Assembly (NCBI GenBank): GCA_018398805.1
Contig: JAGFBZ010000865.1
Span: 3,348,001 to 3,412,000 of the forward strand
Length of the DNA: 64,000 nt
Reading direction: 5' to 3'
Source of the DNA: Hirundichthys speculiger
Taxonomy: Eukaryota; Chordata; Actinopteri; Beloniformes; Exocoetidae
The notes beneath the pieces were generated by a model, which saw only the letters and a list, made by a program, of their open reading frames with translations, had not been told where the DNA came from and ran no database searches. Shown piece after piece: positions 57,251 to 64,000 of this stretch (positions are counted from its first letter, which is position 1; every line of letters starts with the position of its first letter). Both the position numbers and the translations under genes were made by a program.

Positions 57251-57419
57251 AAAATAGAAAGACAGAGAAAAAACAAATCAGTCAAGCTCTAGATAATGTT
57301 TAGAGAAAATAAAACCAACATGTTATTGAGAAAAAAGTATGACTCCCTCAGAATCAAAAAGTATGACTCCCTCAGAATCAAACACTGGTTAAACTTCTTT
57401 AAAGGACTGTCCCAAACAG

Positions 57420-57900
57420 ATGTTTGCTGTGATATTAATTAGGAATCCATAAATGTAAAAAAAAAAGATGAGAAGAAGTAGAGGAAGGAAATAAAAGATA
57501 GTGCCTTTGCTTTTGTAGAAATCATTTGCATTAATATTGCAATATCTAATTTTTCCTTGTGTCACTTAAAATAAATTATTTTAGTCCACAGGATAAACAT
57601 TATAATTATTCAAATACATTTACTTGATTGTTTGAGTGGCTCCCAAAGTACAAAAACTGGGTTAGACCTCCTGTAAGAACTCCCAGCGAAAAATGTTTAT
57701 TTCATTTTTCAAATATTTTTTCACTCTGTGATGTGAAATTATAATCATACTGCATTGACTTCATGTGATCAGCTCCTGCAATAAACCGATTGTTATGCTG
57801 ATTTATGAAAAAAGATTTTTAAAAAGCTGCAGCTGTAATACAAGTTTTTTTCTTCCTTTTCTATCTGAGTTCTGCTTTCATAACATACAAAGTTTATTTA
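57420..57900 (+). repeat. Upstream flank of C10, duplicate of C9 flank
   Basis: Matches 54240-54715 nearly throughout ('gtggctcccaaagtacaaaa', 'tgattgttatgctgatt'). It shows that C9 and C10 arose by duplication of a unit of about 1.5 kb. Confidence 0.75.
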
Positions 57901-58050
57901 GTGATTTATTTAATCTTTAAAATGCTGAAAAATCCTTATAATCCTGTCTGGATGAAATTTCTGTCTTTAATCATTAGTCACACCTTAAAACATATATTTA
58001 TAAGATTTCTTAATGATTCCAGTTTCTCAACAACTCTGCTACTGAAAGTG

Positions 58051-58123
58051 TATAAAAGAGAAGTTCAACATTCAGTGCAACACTACAACAACCCTGACGG
58101 TCTGTGACAATCTGCTGAAACTG
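58051..58123 (+). promoter_or_regulatory. C10 TATA box and noncoding exon 1
   Basis: TATAAAAG at 58051-58058; exon 1 ends about 58123 before GTGAGG. Confidence 0.65.
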
Positions 58124-58251
58124 TGAGGTCCTGACTATCATGATGTTATTCACTATTTTCAATATTGCTAATGTGTTATTTAATTTGATCTAGTTTTTCA
58201 AATGAGAAAGTCTTTATCATTTTTGTTCCAACAGCTGTGATCAGTGAAACC

Positions 58252-58812
58252 ATGCTGAAGGTAGTTCTTGTGCTTGGATGTCTGCTGAGCCTCACTCTGG
58301 CTCAACCTGTAAGTGTGACATGATCCCATCAAAGATCACGTGTGTGTGGACACCATTAGTTTCATCTTGTACTTTCAGTTGAAGACGAGCAAACTTGCTA
58401 CTTTGTATTTTTACACAGATGGAGCACCAGCGCTTTGCTCGCTCCGACTCCAACTCTGGTTCTAACTCAGATGAGGTGAGCATCTTCTCTGTTCTTCAAC
58501 CATTATCCAATCATGAACATCATTCATTGTAAAAAAAAAAAAAAAGAAAGAAGAAAAAAAAACCATGTCTGAGAATCCTCTGCTGTGTTTCTGTTTTCCA
58601 TTCAGACGACCACCACTGCAGCAGCTACCACTACTGCTTCCACAGGCAACCCTGGCCCAGCTCATTGCTGCGCTTCTGCAACTTCTGCAAAATACAAATT
58701 AAATGTCAAATGTAACCAGAAGTCATTGAAAAGCACCTTTTATTTGCAGCATTGCTGTTTCTCATCAGTTTGTGTTTTCTCATGCCAAATCATGTCGATC
58801 AGCAATTACTAA
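58252..58812 (+). CDS. C10: small SCPP-like protein with frameshifted tail
   Basis: Exons 58252-58308, 58419-58475 and 58606-58812 (TAA), phase 0. Exons 2 and 3 are identical in protein to C9. In exon 4 an extra G at 58645-58646 (CACAGGCAAC against CACAGCAAC in C9) shifts the frame after TTTTAAATTTAST. The helix LAQLIAALLQ is lost and a 55-residue Cys/Ser-rich tail is read through the former 3' UTR. It is probably a new pseudogene or a base error. Confidence 0.72.
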
Positions 58813-58925
58813 CTATTGTGTGCAGAACCTGACAAATAAACTTCACTAATGAAAATATGTTGGCTATGATTTATTTTTCTTTACCATTATTGTGCCATAA
58901 TCACTCAAGTGTATTGAATCCAAAT

Positions 58926-59040
58926 AGAAACATAGACATAAAAGATTTGTTGATTGTTAGAGAGTCTCGACATCTCTGCTAGTTTATGTTTGAAGATGGT
59001 GGTGAATAAGCTTTTAATTGTGTATATAAACTTTAAACAA
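58926..59040 (+). pseudogene. Promoter-only relic of the family
   Basis: 'aaacatagacataaaagatt' and 'gagagtctcgacatctctgc' and 'ggtggtgaataa' match the relic at 56265-56345. No coding exon follows. Confidence 0.55.
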
Positions 59041-60140
59041 ACTGGCCAAAATAATCTATGCATTTTTCTTCCTACTTATCCGCAACCAACTCACCAGGCT
59101 AAAATACCAAAACAGCAATTCTCAGGTCCTCCTTTTTCTCACCACCTTGTCTCCCAAATGTAAACTCCATTTACAGTTTCGTAATCTAAACAGTTTTAGT
59201 CAGTTATCTCTTGTCGAACCAAAACTGGGGGATCTTACACTCTTCATGCCAATGTATATTTTAAAGGCTTTCTTACTGATAAAACCTTTGAATGTTGTTG
59301 TCTAAACTCAAGTGTAATCAGTTCTCTGTATATATTAAGGTATATACAGTCTAGACATTATGGGGTTAGACTTTAAGAGCAACAGCAAGGTTGGTGGGTG
59401 CCAAACACTGGAAGGAATGTGAGAGGCAAGAACCTTTTTCTCCTTAGACATGTTATAAGCATGATGTAGTAACTGGAATAATTTAAGCTCTAGATGTCTG
59501 CCTGAACCACATCCAAGTAGAGGTCTCATTTTAGACTAAATACCTGCATATTCGGGGGCTCAAAAGTATTCAGACAAAGTGATATGACTGCAAATATATC
59601 CATAATTTATCATACGAGGCATTCCATCATTGGAATTCTGCAACCAGTGGCAATCCCTCATCTCCACAGTCTGGGACCAAATTCTGTCATCTAAGATGAT
59701 AACTTCCACCCCCACAGAGTAGGGTTCATCAAGGACTACCCCCAGAATTAGGCAGCGGAGAGGATGGACTGGCCTACCAGCAGAAAATGAGAAAAAATAT
59801 TTCCTTACTTTTTTGCATAGTTCATATATATATTAGGGATGCAACGGTACTCGGTAAAATACTGAACCGTTCGATACGACCTGCGCGGGACAATACGCTT
59901 TTATGTCCCGCGGTATTTATGTTCCCATAACTTTGCATTGGACTTGTACGTGAGTGTACGTGCCTTTTAGGCAACAGGCAATCTGCACTTGCCTCCACTG
60001 TGACCCACAGTATCACATTTTGGCTGGTTGAGTGCAGCTCATAGACGCAGAAAAAAAAAAAAAAAGCAGGTATGGCCAGCGGTAGCGGAGAAATTTGTAA
60101 AACTTTTTTTAATCACCGGTGTGGGAGCATTTTGGTTTTG
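59041..60140. other. Intergenic with a possible hAT-like end
   Basis: 'tagggatgcaacggtactcgg' at 59834 resembles the start of fish hAT-type or similar elements. Other parts are unassigned. An A-run lies at 60049-60065. Confidence 0.35.
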
Positions 60141-60150
60141 CTGTTGAATA

Positions 60151-60406
60151 CAGTGATCCCTTGCCAATTGACGCTTTAAGTTCCGCGGTTTTAGTTATTC
60201 ACTGATTTTTTTTCAGTAATACATAATATTTAAAAAAAATCAAGTAAAAATTGCAGAAACATCACAGGATGTTGTGGATCTTTTTTGCGGTGTTTAAACA
60301 TATTTTAAACACATTATTTAGGCTCAAGGGGCTCCGGCTCCAGTTCACGGATTTTGATTCTCACGGGGGTTAATTTTCATTAACCGTGAAAAATAAGGGA
60401 TCACTG
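60151..60406. mobile_element. MITE with TA duplication
   Basis: Ends CAGTGATCCCTTG and its complement CAAGGGATCACTG-like (AAGGGATCACTG at 60395-60406), flanked by TA at 60149-60150 and 60407-60408. 256 bp, no ORF, mariner/Tigger-type. Confidence 0.8.
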
Positions 60407-60589
60407 TACACCGGCGAGGGAGTGAAAACAGTTAACAGAACGCAATCATGGAGAGTAAACCATGATAATGTGTCACAAGTTCAGTCACAACTAACATCAG
60501 TATTTGTCAGTTTCCGACAAATCTGCTGGATTTTAGCAGATCTGAAGCAACAAAAGGAGTACAAATACATTTCCACCTCCTTCTAATCC

Positions 60590-61160
60590 TGTTTAGGTAG
60601 GTTTGATATCTCTCATCAATATTCACACTTTATTATTTTCTGTATGACCCCGGTGGTTAATATAACATTAATTGGAAAAGAAACTCATTTGAAAAAGAGT
60701 GCATTGTTCTTTTGTGTTCCAACAGCTGTGATCACTTAAACCATGCTGATGTAGTTCTTGTGCTTGGATGTCTCCTGAGCCTCACTCTGGTTCAAACTGT
60801 AACTGTGACATTATTGCATCAGTGATCACATGTGTGTACACCATTAATTTAATGGAAATTAAGAACAACAACAGCAAAATTAAAACCAGAGATTTGCTCG
60901 CTCTGACGCTGGTTCCGACTCAGATGAGGTGAGTGTCTTTTCTGTTCTCTACAGTTAATACAGTCATTGTATGAAATGATGAAATAATTTTGTTGTGTCT
61001 GTGACAACAGCTGTTTCTGATTTCCTCTAAGGTGACCACCACTGCAGCTAGCACAGCTGCTTCCACATCAACCCTGGTTCAGCATATTGTTATGCTTCTG
61101 CAAACCTCTGCAAAATACAAGATAAAATCTGAAATGTACCCAGAGATCAATCATTGATTA
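60590..61160 (+). pseudogene. C11: small SCPP-like pseudogene
   Basis: A degraded promoter flank (TAATCCTGTTTAGG, 60587) lacks the TATA box. Exon 2 at 60744 has lost two bases after ATGCTGA, so the frame meets TAG at once. Exon 3 (AACCAGAGATTTGCTCGC..., ending at 60928) and exon 4 (VTTTAASTAAST-like, 61033) are recognisable, but exon 4 runs out of the helix frame. It belongs to the C9 to C12 subfamily by its tract-first exon 4. Confidence 0.75.
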
Positions 61161-61559
61161 AAAATCAATTTTGAATGGACTTTTGAATGGACATTGTTTG
61201 AAAGCCAAAATAAAATTCAGAAATGGAAATATGTGCACTCTGTCATTCTTCTTAAAAACTAACATTACATTTTTTTTGTTGACACTTTGAGTCTTTCTGA
61301 TTATTAATTAAGTGGAAACACTTTTCAACAGGTGCATTTAGCACAATTCAGAGAATATAGACCTTTAATAAACTGATCAACGTGGTCTCTCAAACATTTA
61401 CAGCATCCCCTTACTAAATTCTTCAGTGCACATCTGGCATCTTCCCCCTTTACCTGATCCAACTCACTACAACACTGCCAGATTAGATCCAGAATCCCTG
61501 ATCCCATTCCTGAACAAAAATACATGATTATCAAATAAAACACTGAGAGACTGAATGAA

Positions 61560-61780
61560 CTCTTTATTCTTATCTGAGGAACTTGAACCAGAGCCGCAAC
61601 CTAACACATTTATTCATCCAATACAGAGCTGGTTGATTCACTGGGCGTTGTCAGTTACTTACCTAAACCACTAAGCCACTGAATTTGTAATATAAGACCA
61701 GGTATTTCCATCTGTGACATCTATTTAACAATATGTTATTTAAGGGTGTCAGATAATCTACCATGATTTCATGCAAATAT
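61560..61780 (+). repeat. Conserved far-upstream flank of C12
   Basis: 'cctaaaccactaagccactga' followed by 'atttgtaat' also precedes C3 (15562), C5 (24297), C7 (49060, inverted) and the relic at 55995. It is the outer edge of the ancestral duplicated unit, or a conserved distal element. Confidence 0.6.
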
Positions 61781-61898
61781 ATCCTTGTAATCCTGTCCAG
61801 GAACAGTTTCTGTCTCTCGTCATTACTCATTCTTTGAAATATTTCATGGGAGGTTTCTTCATGATTTCAGTTTCTCAACTGCTCTGCTCCTGAAAATG

Positions 61899-61980
61899 TA
61901 TATAAGAGAAGCTCTACAGTCAGTACAACACTACAACCTTGGTGATCTGTTTCAATCTGCTGAAGCTGTGACTTGATTGT
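61899..61980 (+). promoter_or_regulatory. C12 TATA box and noncoding exon 1
   Basis: TATATAAG at 61899-61906. Donor about 61979 (ATT then GTAAGT). Confidence 0.6.
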
Positions 61981-62119
61981 AAGTGTATTTTAGCATCTTC
62001 TGTATGGCAATGTTTGAGTCATTATTCTTTTTTTTTTTTTGCATGTAACTGGACCAGTTTGTTCATTTGACAAAGTCTTCATTATTATTTTTGTTCCAAC
62101 ATTAGTGATCATTGTAACC

Positions 62120-62572
62120 ATGCTGAAGGTAGTGCTTGTGCTTGGATGCCTCCTGAGCCTCACTCTGGCTCAGTCTGTAAGTGTGACATGAGTACATCAA
62201 TGATCATATATGTAGATTACATTCTTTTGATTTTATTATGAATAAGGATGACAATGAAAACAACTGGCTACTTGTTATATTTTCAAATAGATGGAGCATC
62301 AGCGATTTGCCCGCTCTGACTCCAACTCCAATTCTAACTCAAATGAGGTGAGTATCATTTCTATCCTTTTAAGGTTTATCCAGACATTTACACACTTTTT
62401 TTGAAATTCCTCAAAAAAATTATTTTCTGTATGTTTGATGGCACGGTTTTTGAATTGTTTTAAGGTGACCACCACTGCGTCTACCACTACCGCTCAGGGT
62501 GCAACGACTGCTGCACCAAACTTGGCCCAGCTTCTTGCTACCCTTCTCCAACTTCTTGCTAATACAAGATAA
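62120..62572 (+). CDS. C12: small SCPP-like secreted protein, Thr/Ala tract before the helix
   Basis: Exons 62120-62176 (MLKVVLVLGCLLSLTLAQS), 62291-62347 (MEHQRFARSDSNSNSNSNE) and 62465-62572 (TAA), phase 0. 73 aa. Exon 3 has the longest Ser-Asn run of the array, so the most SxE-like potential phosphorylation sites. Exon 4 reads VTTTASTTTAQGATTAAPN then LAQLLATLLQLLANTR. Gln-Gly and Pro interrupt the Thr/Ala tract. The intron 1 acceptor differs (AACATTAG in place of CCAACAG). A polyA signal lies near 62675. Confidence 0.82.
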
Positions 62573-62699
62573 AATATAAAATGCAAAACAGGATCTGAAA
62601 TAACATTTTAAAAAAGATGAAACTGGTCAACACCTACCAAACATGTGCATCACTACTTTCTATTGTCGTCAGTATCAAATAAACTTCAGAAAATGAAAA

Positions 62700-63120
62700 T
62701 GTTGACTCTATTTTGTTTTTTGTTAAAAACATGACACATCAAACAGAAATCCCAAAGTCCAACAGGAAAGAAAAAAAGATTTTTCAGAAGAGAGAAAAGT
62801 CACATATTGGTTCACTGGCAATATTTCTCATGAGTCTGTAACTCTAAGAGTTTTTTCAACCAGCCTTGCTACCTTTTAATTGCTGTTATGAGAAGAAAAA
62901 GGCCCTTAAAATGAATTTTTCAGGGCAAATTTAGACATTTTCAAAGCAAATTTAGAAAAAACTTCCAAGTGCTCTTATCTGCCCCAAACTCCATTTCTTA
63001 CACCCCTAGGGGCCAGGTGGGGTCCTGGGGGGGGTCTAAGGAGGAGGGGCAAAGGGGGGATCGGGAGGCCAAATTTCAGGTCCAAATGGCTAACAGCGAC
63101 GATCAAATTCAAATGTTATT
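62700..63120. other. Intergenic, nothing recognised
   Basis: A G-rich stretch lies at 63010-63062. No gene. Confidence 0.35.
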
Positions 63121-63124
63121 TATT

Positions 63125-63475
63125 TGTATGGCACGTGGCTTGGTGGTTAGCACTGTTGCCTCACAGCAAGAAGGTTGCTGGTTCAAACCTCGGCAGAAGG
63201 CCTTTCTGTGTGGAGTTTGCATGTTCTCCCTATGTTTGCGAGGATTTCTTCCAGGTACTCTGGCTTCCTCCCACAGTCCCAAGACATGCATGTTAGGTTG
63301 ATTGGTGGTTCTGGCTGCCCGTAGGAGTGGTTGTTTGTCAATATGTGGCCCTGCGATGGACTGGCAACCTGTCCAGGGTGTACCCCTGCTTTTTTCCCAA
63401 AGAGAGCTGGTATAGGCTCCAGCGATCCCTGTGACCCTGCAGAGGATTAAATGGGCATAGATGATGGATGGCACT
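63125..63475 (+). repeat. Full-length tRNA-derived SINE
   Basis: A box-like TGGCTTGGTGGTTAGCACT (63137) and B box GGTTCAAACCTC (63180), followed by 'gtgtggagtttgcatgttct', 'gactggcaacctgtccaggg' and the 3' end 'gatgatggatgg'. It is the reference copy for the fragments at 3340, 7055, 15290 and 17130. Confidence 0.85.
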
Positions 63476-64000
63476 TTTCATACATAAAGTGTAACACAAA
63501 GTGGCTTACAGAGGTTAACGATCCATATAGCATAAAACCAATAACATAGAGAGAGAAAGAAAGAAAGGAGAGGAAAAGAGAAAGACCCCACCTCACATAT
63601 GAGCCCACTCACACCAACACACATGCATCTCAGATTTGGACACACATACACAACTCCACACACACTACTATAGCTAATGCTGGACTAGAGACATGGCTTG
63701 GCACCCTAGCCGCTGGCCACCAGGGGCACCACCACAGAGAACACCCCTGTTCTCCCCTGTGGGGCCTGTCTGCTGCCCAGGCCAGGGGTCTCCACAGGGC
63801 AGCACCCCCGCTGGCAGACCAGACATCGCAGGAGAGCCCCGATGAGGAGACACTGGAACTAAAGCACATAGAGCACATAAAGCACATAAAGCACATAAAA
63901 TGAGATATTACGATGATTAAGATGATTCAAAATTCAAAATAAAAAGTCAGGTAAGATACATAAATAGATGAGTAAGAGAGAGAGGTTGAAAATGAGCTAA
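63476..64000. repeat. Probable degraded repeat, window end
   Basis: 'acacaaagtggcttacagagg' resembles a LINE or SINE 3' end. AGAGA-rich and 'agcacataa' short tandem repeats (63860-63900) follow. No gene. Confidence 0.35.

Overview
This looks like teleost fish nuclear DNA: intron-rich genes with GT-AG splice sites, no bacterial gene layout, and dense fish-type transposable elements (L2-like LINEs, Tc1, Copia, Harbinger-like, ERV remnants, tRNA-derived SINEs). The gene content points to the secretory calcium-binding phosphoprotein (SCPP) locus, whose products act in the extracellular matrix of teeth, scales and bone. All placements come from reading the sequence; no database search was possible.

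Layout. 1.0-2.2 kb: a multi-exon Pro/Gln-rich SCPP-like gene. 4.9-8.0 kb: a gene I read as odam, with an apparent one-base frameshift near its C-terminus. 9.4-62.6 kb: a dispersed array of very small SCPP-like genes, called C0 to C12 here. Each has a noncoding exon 1 behind a TATAAAAG box, exon 2 for a 19-residue signal-peptide exon (MLKVVLVLGCLLSLTLAQP), exon 3 (17-19 residues, ending like SNSNE) and exon 4 with a Thr/Ala tract plus a Leu/Gln helix. Eleven copies keep a start-to-stop reading frame: C1, C2 and C7 on the minus strand, C3, C4, C5, C6, C8, C9, C10 and C12 on the plus strand. One of these (C1) has a switched exon-4 frame, one (C10) a frameshifted tail and one (C8) no visible promoter. 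Several more copies are relics.

Architecture. C1-C2 and C3-C4 sit on the arms of a palindrome of about 3.3 kb per arm (11.9-18.9 kb). The right arm was copied again as C5 plus C6 (24.3-31.7 kb), and C7 (47.7-49.1 kb) is an inverted relative of C5. C8, C9, C10, C11 and C12 form a second subfamily in which the Thr/Ala tract comes before the helix rather than after it.

Between the genes are nested elements: a Copia copy split by a Harbinger-like element, a Tc1 and a 76-base poly-C run; a foldback element with an L2-like LINE inside one arm; a second Copia copy split by a LINE, a Tc1 and dispersed repeats; an antisense endogenous retroviral env/integrase remnant; and a plus-strand LTR.

The most unusual stretch is 32.1-33.8 kb. 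Phase-1 exons of an unrecognised gene are followed by a partial duplication of that gene, in which a short PVPTTAAA-type C-terminus has expanded into a GC-rich repeat of about 620 bp. A MITE in one duplicate intron has its empty site preserved in the other.
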